Shown: positions 1 to 6,228 of the stretch, piece after piece
Numbering within the stretch: position 1 is the stretch's first letter
How the letters are laid out: each line of letters begins with the position of its first letter
NCBI GenBank assembly: GCA_011389755.1
Contig: JAABTR010000049.1
Coordinates: 1 to 7,274, forward strand
DNA: 7,274 nucleotides
From: Deltaproteobacteria bacterium
GTDB lineage: Bacteria > Myxococcota_A > Polyangia > JAAYKL01
Direction: 5' to 3'
Position numbers and translations under genes: made by a program
Notes under the pieces: generated by a model
Told to the model about the DNA's origin: nothing
Database searches by the model: none
What the model saw: only the letters and a program-made list of their open reading frames with translations

Positions 1-948
1 TTTGAGGATGAAGTCGTCGACCGTTTTTTCTCGCACGTCGGAGGTGCTCCACTTCGTGGCCGTGGCCACGTAGGCGTTGCCGTCTACGTGCACGAAGTAT
101 TCGTTTTCATCGCCTTTTTGGGCGCCGACGAAGTACGTCGTGGTCTTGGGCTCGGCATCCTCGGTAAACGCGAGGACGACTTTGACGGCGTCTTCGAAGC
201 CGTGCTCGGCAGTCGCCTCGTCGCCCACCACGTCACTCAGGGTGAGCCTTGCCACTTTGCCCAAAAAGCTCTTGAGCTTGCTCTCGTCGAGCTCTTGGCC
301 TTGGGGCAGCTCGTCGAGCTTCCAGGAGTCCCCATCCTTCGTGAAGGTCAAGGTGCCTTTTTCATTGCTCACCGCGACCGAGGTCAGCTTGTCCTTGTCG
401 ATGTCGATGAGTTTTGTGTCGATGTAGCTGCGCAGGCCCGACCCGACAGCGTAGACAGAGGCCCCGCGGCCCCGGTAGACCTCGTTTTCGCCCGCGAAGC
501 GGACGTGCAGGCTCGAGCCCGACCCGCTGCCCAGCAAGAAGGCGGTCTTTTTGTCGCCCGCTTCGACCACCACCTTGCGGCTATACTCGTCGTCGCCGAC
601 GCGCAGGGCGTCGTGGTTCACCCCGCTGGTGGCCAAAGGCTCACGGACGCGCAGCCCGAGCAGCTCGTCGATGACCTTTTTCACCTTCTCGGTGTCCGCA
701 GGGTAGCCGGCGGCGCTCTCAACGACCCAGCCGTCGTCCTTCTTGACGAGTCTCACCGTTTCGGGCGCCGCGCCTTCTTTGTCGGCCTTTTCCGTCACCT
801 CGAGCGCTGTGACCGCGCCCGACTCCATGTCCACCACCGGGCGGGCGTCTTCGATGTCCGGGGCGGTCTGGCACTGGGTCCACGTCAGGGCGACGAGCCC
901 GGCCTGGACTACGAGCAACCCGGCGAGAGTTTTGTTCAACGTGTTCAT
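1..948 (-). CDS. DUF4340 domain-containing protein, partial (C-terminus beyond the left edge)
   Basis: The reading frame is open for 316 codons from ATG at 948-946 to the window edge, so the C-terminus is missing. The start is set by a strong AAGGAGGG Shine-Dalgarno (complement of 955-962) and by the ATGA overlap with the stop of the upstream gene. The N-terminus has a short basic segment and a hydrophobic helix (about residues 6-24), suggesting a membrane anchor or uncleaved signal; the Cys at 26 lacks a convincing lipobox. The rest is soluble and beta-rich, with two copies of a DG-x-W-type motif (near W74 and W209), a Gly/Ser-rich turn at 141-146 and an LRSYIDTKL segment at 172-180. This pattern is typical of DUF4340 proteins, which commonly follow GldA/GldFG-type ABC genes. 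It is probably an extracytoplasmic partner of that transporter. No enzymatic motif is visible and the molecular role is unknown. The family call comes from recalled sequence pattern and context. Confidence 0.8.
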   Translation of the reverse strand, partial: MNTLNKTLAGLLVVQAGLVALTWTQCQTAPDIEDARPVVDMESGAVTALEVTEKADKEGAAPETVRLVKKDDGWVVESAAGYPADTEKVKKVIDELLGLRVREPLATSGVNHDALRVGDDEYSRKVVVEAGDKKTAFLLGSGSGSSLHVRFAGENEVYRGRGASVYAVGSGLRSYIDTKLIDIDKDKLTSVAVSNEKGTLTFTKDGDSWKLDELPQGQELDESKLKSFLGKVARLTLSDVVGDEATAEHGFEDAVKVVLAFTEDAEPKTTTYFVGAQKGDENEYFVHVDGNAYVATATKWSTSDVREKTVDDFILK

Positions 949-3827
949 GCCTGACCCTCCTTCGTCTCCACGACGAGCGGTTTCGCGCGGCGCCTACGTG
1001 TCGACGCCACCGCGATCAGGATAATCAAAGCGAGCAGGACCACGGCGTAGTTGCCGAACTCCCAGGCGTTGCGCTCGCCGTCCTCGAGAGGTTTGAGCGT
1101 TCTGGCGAACGCGCCGGTGGTCCGAATCTGCAATAGGTCGGTGTCGGCGAGCGCCCAGTCGATGAGGTTGCGCACCAGCTGGAAGTTGCCGCGGTAGACA
1201 CCGCCGCCGATCTGGTCGCTCAGCCGCGCCACCAAGTCGGACGCGAAGGCCGACGAGCCCACCACCACGAGGCGCGAGTCGGGGGGCGACTCCTTGATGG
1301 TGCGGCCGGTGCGGTCCGCGCCCTCTTGCTGCGGCTCTTGCGACGCGTCACCGCCGAACAGCGGGGACGGTTTGTCGGAGAAGTAGCTTGTGAACCGCCC
1401 CACGAGGGACGCGGCCACAGGGTAGGACTTCACGCCGCCCTCGGGCTCGAAGGCCGAGTCGGCCCCCTCGAGGCTTTCGGGCAGAATGCGGGTCGAGTCG
1501 GAGGTCCAGGCCTCTTCGGAGGTCTCGAACAGGATCTCCGCGACGACGTCCTTGATGTCTTCGGCGACATCGATGGGGGAGCCCCAGTTGAGCACCACGT
1601 TCTGCAGTCCGGACAGAGCCGCGTGGCCTTCGTTGAAGCTCTCCTGGCGGATGTCTGCGAAGAACGGGTAATCCATCAGCTTGATGCGCTTGAGCACGAA
1701 GGCACCGCGCTGCTCTTCGATGGGCACGGGGAACCGAGCGTTGCGCTTGTCGAGGACGAACTCGTCTTTTACCGCCACGCCGTAGTGCTCGAGCATCTCC
1801 AGGAGACCGGAGTCGGACTTTTGGGCGTCCAGGCCGGCGCGGTCGATCGTCACGTCGTAGGCGCCGGTCAAGGCGATCACCGAGCCGCCCTGCATGAGGT
1901 ACTGGTCGATGGCGAATTTTTGGTTGTCGCCGAGCGCGCCGGGCTTGGCCACCACGAGCACGTCGACGTCCGCCGGGATGTAGCCTTCGTCGGCCTTGAC
2001 CCGCTTGACCGTGAACTCTTCGGACAAGGTGCTCTCCAGCAGGCGGTAGTCCGGCTGAGGCTGGGGCTGCTGAAACTGCGGAGGCAGCTGGGGGTTCTGG
2101 GGGACCGGCTTCGGATCCTCGGTGAGCAGGCCGATGGTCTTCAAGAAGCCCGGGGTGCCGCGTTTGACACCGGCTTCGATGGACTCTTTGACAGAGGCCT
2201 CGGTCAGCTCGCCCTGCAGCGGGATGCGCTCGAGCTGCTCGCCGACTTGGAGCACGGCGTAGAGGTAGAAGCGCTTGTCACCCAGGAGGTCTACGGCCAT
2301 GGGGCGCAGGCCGTACTCTTCGTAGAGCTGCTTTTGTTTGGCCTCGTCGTCTGTGAGGTCGACCTCCTCGAACCGGAATTTTTCTTTTGCCTTCTCAGCG
2401 ATCTCAGAGGCCGCTTTGCGGACCTTGTCGGGCACGTCGCCCAGCTCTTCGGGCAGCGCGCCGCGGGTGACGTAGAGTTTGAGCTCAGCCGGCTTCTCGA
2501 GCTCGGCGAACATCGCGTCCATGGTGCGGAAGCCGGCGGCCAGGCGCTTGATGGTTTTGGTCATGTCGTATTCGAGGTTGCGCAGGCGCACGTCCACGTT
2601 GTTGTCATCGGCGAAGACCTCGATGAGGTCGCCGAACGACAGGACCTCGTACTGGTCGCCATAGCGCACCAGCACATGGAAGTACGAGTTGACCACCGAC
2701 TCCTCGTGGCGCTCGGAGACCCTGAAGGGGACCGGCTTGATATCGTAGAGCTCGGCGATCTCCTCTTCGAGCTCCTCGTCTTTGTTGGGGTTTGCGAAGC
2801 TCACCGTGACCCGCTTGCCGCCGCGGATTTGATACTCGGCGAGGATATCGCGGATCCGGGGCACGAGCGGCGCGAGCAGGGGGTGGGTCTTCTCCGAGAA
2901 ATAGCCCGAGATGCGCAGGGGCTCGTTCAGCTCGCCCAGTATTTTCTCGGTGACGTCGCTGATGGAGTACTGCCCCTCCTCGGTCAGATCCGCCCGGGCC
3001 GAGGTGATGGGGGCGAGCCACATGTTGCCCACCACCACGTTGAGCGCGGCGAAGCCGATGGTCAGCCAGCGTGAGCGGGTGCGACGGCGGCCGGACGCGG
3101 CGACGGTGTCGGTGCGCTTGGCCTCGATGAACTGCACATTGAGGGCGACGAAGAAGATGATGATGGAGGCGTAATAGAACACGTCGCGCAGGTCGATGAC
3201 GCCGCGCTCGATGCTCTCGAAGCGGCTGCCCGACCCGACGGCGCGCAGCACCGAGCCGGTCTCGTTCCCGAAGAACGCCACCACCGAATCGTGGCCCACG
3301 AGGTAGAGCAGGCCGCCTATCACCATGGTCACCATCAAGGCCACGATTTGATTGTCGGTCTTGGAGCTGACGCACAGACCGATGGACATGTACGCGCCGG
3401 CCAGGAGCAGCGCCCCTAAGTAGCCGCCTATCACCGGACCCCAGTCGAGGTCGCCGAGGAAGGAGACGGTGATGGGCAGGGGCAAGGTGAGCGCCAGAGC
3501 CAGAGCGACGAGCACCATCCCGGCGGCCAGCTTCCCCAAAACGAGGGAGCCGGTCTTGACCGGGAGGGTCATGAGGATCTCGAGGGTGCCCATCTTTTGT
3601 TCTTCGCTCCACGCGCGCATGGTCAGGGCCGAGACCAAAAAGATGAGCAAGATCGGCAGCCACTCGAACAGCGGCCGGATGTCGGCGATGTTGCGGGCGA
3701 AGAAGCGCCCCTGTGTAAAGAATACGAACAAGGTGACCACCAAGAAGACGCCGAGGAAGATGAGCGCCACCGGTGAAAGAAAGTACGAACGTAGCTCCTT
3801 GCGGAGCATGGTCATCAGATGGTTCAT
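945..3827 (-). CDS. ABC-2 permease fused to GldG-like auxiliary domain (GldF-GldG fusion)
   Basis: This 960-aa protein covers two roles that are separate genes in many bacteria. Residues 1-240 form an ABC-2 (NosY/GldF-type) permease with about six membrane segments (near 16-39, 53-70, 97-125, 136-153, 161-182, 216-235). The cytoplasmic motif RAWSEEQKMGTLEILMTLPV at 71-90 is typical of this permease class. A basic linker (RRRTRSR, about 246-252) leads to a seventh helix (about 254-275) and the GldG-type domain, which opens with the characteristic ADLTEEGQYSIS segment. A Pro/Gln-rich linker lies near 575-592. The C-terminus has one helix (about 922-942) followed by RRRR, consistent with a large extracytoplasmic domain anchored at both ends. 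The start ATG at 3827-3825 overlaps the ATPase stop (ATGA) and has an AAGGAGG Shine-Dalgarno 7 nt upstream. It should pair with the adjacent ATPase to form an exporter or mechanical complex. The substrate is unknown. No frameshift or internal stop is seen. Confidence 0.88.
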   Translation of the reverse strand: MNHLMTMLRKELRSYFLSPVALIFLGVFLVVTLFVFFTQGRFFARNIADIRPLFEWLPILLIFLVSALTMRAWSEEQKMGTLEILMTLPVKTGSLVLGKLAAGMVLVALALALTLPLPITVSFLGDLDWGPVIGGYLGALLLAGAYMSIGLCVSSKTDNQIVALMVTMVIGGLLYLVGHDSVVAFFGNETGSVLRAVGSGSRFESIERGVIDLRDVFYYASIIIFFVALNVQFIEAKRTDTVAASGRRRTRSRWLTIGFAALNVVVGNMWLAPITSARADLTEEGQYSISDVTEKILGELNEPLRISGYFSEKTHPLLAPLVPRIRDILAEYQIRGGKRVTVSFANPNKDEELEEEIAELYDIKPVPFRVSERHEESVVNSYFHVLVRYGDQYEVLSFGDLIEVFADDNNVDVRLRNLEYDMTKTIKRLAAGFRTMDAMFAELEKPAELKLYVTRGALPEELGDVPDKVRKAASEIAEKAKEKFRFEEVDLTDDEAKQKQLYEEYGLRPMAVDLLGDKRFYLYAVLQVGEQLERIPLQGELTEASVKESIEAGVKRGTPGFLKTIGLLTEDPKPVPQNPQLPPQFQQPQPQPDYRLLESTLSEEFTVKRVKADEGYIPADVDVLVVAKPGALGDNQKFAIDQYLMQGGSVIALTGAYDVTIDRAGLDAQKSDSGLLEMLEHYGVAVKDEFVLDKRNARFPVPIEEQRGAFVLKRIKLMDYPFFADIRQESFNEGHAALSGLQNVVLNWGSPIDVAEDIKDVVAEILFETSEEAWTSDSTRILPESLEGADSAFEPEGGVKSYPVAASLVGRFTSYFSDKPSPLFGGDASQEPQQEGADRTGRTIKESPPDSRLVVVGSSAFASDLVARLSDQIGGGVYRGNFQLVRNLIDWALADTDLLQIRTTGAFARTLKPLEDGERNAWEFGNYAVVLLALIILIAVASTRRRRAKPLVVETKEGQA

Positions 3828-4792
3828 GCCGCCGCCTCCTTTTTAGGCGCTTTGTGGGCGCTGACATGGCGCTCCATGAGCTCGCGAAAGACTTGCTCGA
3901 GGCTGGGGGTCTCGGCGACGACGGCCCCAACGTCCCAGCCGGCCTCGGCCGTGGCCTTGACGATGGCGGGCACGGGAGGGATCCCGCCCGCGCAGGTGAT
4001 GGTCCACTGCTCGTAGCCTTTTCGCGACGGGTCGCTTCCCAGCTTGGCCGTGGACTCGACGCCTTCGATCTTCTCGAGGGTCTTGACCGCGTCTTCGAGC
4101 CCTGCCGGCACGGAGAGCCGCACCCTGTTGGAGGTGAGAAGATCCCGAAGAGGGGCGTCTTTTGCGAGCGCCCCGTCGATCATGATGAGCACGCGGTCGC
4201 ACACCGCCTCGATTTCGGCGAGGATGTGCGTCGACAAGATAACGGTGGAGCTTTGAGAAAGCCTTTTTATGAGGTCGCGGATCTCGACGATCTGCACCGG
4301 GTCGAGGCCGTTTGTGGGCTCGTCGAGGATGAGCACCTTGGGCTTGTGAAGGATCGCCTGGGCGAGCCCGACCCTCTGGCGGTAGCCCTTGGACAGCTCC
4401 GAGATGGGCCGCACCAGGTGATCCACCAAGGAGGTGGCTCTGGCAGCGTCCGCGACGGCTTGGGTCCTTGTGTCCTCGGGGATGCCGCGCAGCTCGGTCA
4501 TCATCAGGAGATACTCTTGGACCAGCATCTCCGGATAGATGGGAGCGTTCTCGGGCATGTAGCCGATCTGCCTTTGGACTCCGAGGCGGTCGTCCAAGAC
4601 GTCGATGTCGCCGACCGTGACGGTCCCTTCGGTCGGCTCGAGGAAGCCGGTGATGATCTTCATGACCGTGGTCTTGCCTGCGCCGTTGTGGCCCAGCAGA
4701 CCGACGATTTCACCGCGGCCGACGTCGAAAGACACCGCCTTGGCGGCTTTGACGGGGCCGTAGTGCTTTGTCAGATTTTTAACTGAGATCAT
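3824..4792 (-). CDS. ABC transporter ATP-binding protein, GldA-like (ABC-2 exporter class)
   Basis: This 322-aa cytoplasmic ATPase powers the permease encoded directly downstream. All the ATPase motifs are present: Walker A GHNGAGKT (34-41), signature LSKGYRQRV (133-141), Walker B VLILDE (153-158) followed by the D-loop PTNGLDP, and the switch histidine in STH (H189). The usual Q-loop glutamine is replaced in GYMPEN (77-82), as is common in GldA and other ABC-2 exporter ATPases. The last 110 residues form the C-terminal accessory domain of this class, ending in the typical SLEQVFRELM (about 296-305) and a Lys/Ala-rich tail. I chose ATG 4792-4790 because GGAGGG lies 10 nt upstream and homology to ABC domains begins at once (MISVKNLTKHYG). 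A TTG 15 codons further up is in frame but adds only unconserved residues. The stop overlaps the next start as ATGA, so the genes are probably co-translated. It is the first gene of the minus-strand operon. Confidence 0.95.
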   Translation of the reverse strand: MISVKNLTKHYGPVKAAKAVSFDVGRGEIVGLLGHNGAGKTTVMKIITGFLEPTEGTVTVGDIDVLDDRLGVQRQIGYMPENAPIYPEMLVQEYLLMMTELRGIPEDTRTQAVADAARATSLVDHLVRPISELSKGYRQRVGLAQAILHKPKVLILDEPTNGLDPVQIVEIRDLIKRLSQSSTVILSTHILAEIEAVCDRVLIMIDGALAKDAPLRDLLTSNRVRLSVPAGLEDAVKTLEKIEGVESTAKLGSDPSRKGYEQWTITCAGGIPPVPAIVKATAEAGWDVGAVVAETPSLEQVFRELMERHVSAHKAPKKEAAA

Positions 4793-4802
4793 TGCTGTTT
4801 CA

Positions 4803-4808
4803 CCCTCC
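4803..4808 (-). promoter_or_regulatory. Shine-Dalgarno GGAGGG of the ABC ATPase gene
   Basis: GGAGGG on the minus strand lies 10 nt before ATG 4792-4790. It supports this start over the in-frame TTG at 4837-4835, which has no comparable ribosome binding site. Confidence 0.7.
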
Positions 4809-4879
4809 GCAGTTACGAGATGAAGGCTCTTTGTCAATGCGCTGAAACACGTGGGTGGGCACTCTATTCCCGCCCCGAG

Positions 4880-4916
4880 AAAAAATCATTAACTTTTTGA
4901 TATTGATTAAAAAATC
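4880..4916. promoter_or_regulatory. AT-rich segment in the divergent intergenic region
   Basis: This stretch of about 37 bp is almost entirely A and T in otherwise GC-rich DNA, and sits between the two divergently oriented genes (gap 4793-4968). The octamer AAAAAATC occurs at both ends (4880-4887 and 4909-4916). The position and composition suit promoter or UP-element DNA serving one or both genes. I could not find a convincing -35/-10 pair on either strand, so the exact promoters are not assigned. Confidence 0.35.
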
Positions 4917-4953
4917 CAGGATGTGGGAGATTGGCAGTGCGAGAGAAAAAAAT

Positions 4954-4959
4954 GAGGAG
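4954..4959 (+). promoter_or_regulatory. Shine-Dalgarno GAGGAG of the PH-like/kinase gene
   Basis: GAGGAG ends 9 nt before ATG 4969. It decides between this start and the longer in-frame options at GTG 4855 and ATG 4921, neither of which has a comparable site. Those options would also place the AT-rich promoter-like segment inside the coding region. Confidence 0.65.
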
Positions 4960-4968
4960 AAACCTGCC

Positions 4969-6045
4969 ATGGCCAGGCTCGACAAAGATTCGATTTCAAA
5001 GAAATTCGCGCCCCATCTCCAAGAAGGCGAGCTGCTCGAGCATTTCGCGTACGGGATCAAGCAGCCCCACGTGGTCGCCATCGCGCTGCTCATGTTCCTC
5101 GCGATCCTGCCCGGGATTCTCATCGTGGCGCTTTTGACGAAGAGCTACCTCGTGGGCAAGACGAACAAGCGCATCGTTGTCCTAAAAATCGACGGCCGCG
5201 GCCGGGTCAGGAGGGTCACCCCTTACGGCCTCGACGAGTTTCGAGGCGCCGCGGTAAGCACCTCCACGGGCAAGCGCTTGACCCACGTTCGGATCGACAT
5301 CCCCGCAAAGCCGTTTGTGGCGAAGTTCCACCCGGCCTTTGCCCCGTTCAACCGCCCCGGCGCCATGGCCATCGCGGCGGCCATCGATCCTCGCGCCGAG
5401 AAGACCGCCGCGCCGGCGATGGCGCTTTTAGATGCGATATTGCTTCTTGGACCTACCGGAGCCGGAAAGTCTCCCTTGGGTGAGAGGATCGAGCAGCGGG
5501 GTCTTTGGGGCAGGCGCTGCTTCCACTTCGATTTTGGGGAGAATCTCAGGGCAGTCGCCGCCCTCGAGAGCGCCCCGGGGTTTTCGGCTGCCCAGCTGGA
5601 CTACGTGCGGGACGTGCTCGAGCGGGGCGCGTTGTTGGAGAATGAGACGTTCGTGATCGCGGAGAACATATTGGATCGCTTTATCGCCTCCCGCGGCGTC
5701 GGGCCCGGCGATCTTCTGGTGATGAATGGGCTGCCGCGCCACGTGGGGCAAGCCCGGGATGTGGGCGGCCGCGTCCGCATGATCCGGGTCGTCGAGCTTG
5801 TGTGCGATGCAGGCACGGTGGTGCGGCGCATCTCGACCAACGCCGGGAGCGATCGGGCCGGCCGCAAAGACGACGCCATCGCGCTCGTGCGGCAAAAACT
5901 TCGCACCTTCGCAGCGAGGACGGCGCCGCTTCTGGCCCACTACGAGCAGCAGGGCGTCTTGACGACGCGCGTCCGCGTGTCCGCGGCCACCCAGCCCGAC
6001 GAGCTCATCGCCGAATTGACGCCGGCTCCTCCCGCGAATCCCTAG
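4969..6045 (+). CDS. PH-like membrane domain fused to adenylate-kinase-like (NMP kinase) domain
   Basis: This 358-aa protein has two parts. Residues 1-140 contain a hydrophobic stretch (35-56), then a YLVGKTNKRIVVLKIDGRG segment (60-78), an FVAKFH strand (116-121) and a short Ala-rich helix. This resembles small bacterial PH-like domains and may be membrane-associated (moderate confidence). Residues 155-350 match the adenylate kinase fold throughout: P-loop GPTGAGKS (161-168), FGENLR (R194 aligns with the AMP-binding arginine of the TGDMLR motif), LLENETFVI, NGLPRHVGQA (R257, Q261), a short LID starting at R286-R287, RKDD (299-302), and TAPLLAHY (318-325). Such enzymes move a phosphate from ATP to a nucleoside monophosphate. 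Two core positions differ: the Asp of DGFPR is Asn253, and the last conserved Arg (as in VRKRL) is Lys310. Activity is therefore uncertain. It is probably not the housekeeping Adk, since that enzyme has no such N-terminal extension. No internal ribosome binding site precedes Met151, so I read a true fusion. It is divergent from the ABC operon. Confidence 0.8.
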   Translation: MARLDKDSISKKFAPHLQEGELLEHFAYGIKQPHVVAIALLMFLAILPGILIVALLTKSYLVGKTNKRIVVLKIDGRGRVRRVTPYGLDEFRGAAVSTSTGKRLTHVRIDIPAKPFVAKFHPAFAPFNRPGAMAIAAAIDPRAEKTAAPAMALLDAILLLGPTGAGKSPLGERIEQRGLWGRRCFHFDFGENLRAVAALESAPGFSAAQLDYVRDVLERGALLENETFVIAENILDRFIASRGVGPGDLLVMNGLPRHVGQARDVGGRVRMIRVVELVCDAGTVVRRISTNAGSDRAGRKDDAIALVRQKLRTFAARTAPLLAHYEQQGVLTTRVRVSAATQPDELIAELTPAPPANP

Positions 6046-6050
6046 CCCTT

Positions 6051-6138
6051 CCATGACCCGACCATGACCGCGGCGTGGCCGCTTGGTGATGTTGCTGTGA
6101 CCGGCTGCCCACTCCTGCGTGACTTTTGAGTGACGTGG
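6051..6138. repeat. Eight tandem 11-bp units with TGAC core; candidate regulator-binding array
   Basis: TGAC occurs at 6054, 6065, 6098, 6120 and 6131, with gaps of 11, 33, 22 and 11 bp, all multiples of 11. No TGAC in this stretch is out of phase. The missing in-phase slots hold TGGC (6076), TGAT (6087) and CCAC (6109). The first two units share CCATGACC exactly (6051-6058 and 6062-6069). Direct repeats at 11-bp spacing are typical of OmpR/PhoB-family response regulator sites; on the minus strand the core reads GTCA, often GTCAT or GTCAC. The array starts 6 bp after the kinase stop and ends just before a possible -10 element, so it would control the radical SAM gene. The regulator is not identified, and a decayed minisatellite is the alternative. 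Confidence 0.5.
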
Positions 6139-6144
6139 GCTGGT

Positions 6145-6150
6145 TACTAT
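6145..6150 (+). promoter_or_regulatory. Possible -10 element (TACTAT) for the radical SAM gene
   Basis: TACTAT matches four of six bases of the sigma-70 -10 consensus and begins 10 bp after the last TGAC core. No good -35 lies at 16-18 bp. Instead the expected -35 area is occupied by the 11-bp repeats, as in PhoB-type activated promoters where the activator site replaces the -35. Transcription from here would give a leader of about 70 nt before ATG 6229. This is inferred from layout only. Confidence 0.3.
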
Positions 6151-6189
6151 CAAAGCAAAGACGGTAAACCGATTTTTTTCAAACAGTCG

Positions 6190-6207
6190 GCTTCTTGCTC
6201 AAGAAGC
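6190..6207 (+). other. Leader inverted repeat (hairpin) upstream of the radical SAM gene
   Basis: GCTTCTTG (6190-6197) and CAAGAAGC (6200-6207) are perfect inverted complements separated by CT. In RNA this allows a 7-bp stem with a GCTC loop. It sits 7 nt upstream of the Shine-Dalgarno, in the predicted 5' leader. No U-tract follows it, so it is not an intrinsic terminator. It could influence translation or mRNA stability, or be a DNA-binding palindrome. Confidence 0.45.
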
Positions 6208-6214
6208 TCGCTTT

Positions 6215-6223
6215 AGGAGAGGA
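6215..6223 (+). promoter_or_regulatory. Shine-Dalgarno AGGAGAGGA of the radical SAM gene
   Basis: A purine-rich AGGAGAGGA lies 5 nt before ATG 6229 and fixes that start. No upstream in-frame start has a comparable site. Confidence 0.65.
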
Positions 6224-6228
6224 AAATC

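Noticed and set aside
88..954. A 288-codon plus-strand open frame opposite the DUF4340 gene
   Set aside because: It is also an antisense shadow. The minus-strand frame has a strong Shine-Dalgarno, operon coupling and a membrane anchor; the plus-strand product has no recognisable features.
1326..3074. A 582-codon open frame on the plus strand opposite the permease-GldG fusion
   Set aside because: It is the antisense shadow of a GC-rich gene. Its translation is low-complexity (rich in Val, Leu, Gly, Asp, His) with no domain signature, while the minus strand gives clear permease and GldG motifs.
2605..3930. A 441-codon minus-strand frame overlapping the ATPase end and the permease
   Set aside because: The translation is Arg/Pro/His-rich, typical of an off-frame reading of GC-rich DNA, and it conflicts with two well-supported genes.
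3773..4786. A 337-codon plus-strand open frame opposite the ABC ATPase
   Set aside because: The minus strand encodes a complete set of ABC motifs over this stretch; the plus-strand translation has no motif and only mirrors that codon bias.
4832..4837. A perfect -35 hexamer TTGACA on the minus strand before the ABC ATPase gene
   Set aside because: No acceptable -10 lies 16-18 bp downstream (AACTGC or TAACTG), and a start there would leave almost no leader before the Shine-Dalgarno.
5419..5421. Met151 of the kinase fusion as the start of a separate NMP kinase gene
   Set aside because: The sequence upstream is all G/C with no Shine-Dalgarno-like purine run, and the frame is continuous with the N-terminal domain.
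6070..6082. GCGGC-GTG-GCCGC hairpin just after the kinase gene as an intrinsic terminator
   Set aside because: The stem is only 5 bp with a 3-nt loop and no T-run follows it. It falls within the phased repeat units.
5428..6153. A 241-codon minus-strand open frame opposite the kinase domain
   Set aside because: It is a shadow of the NMP-kinase coding sequence, has no ribosome binding site of note and would run through the phased repeat region.
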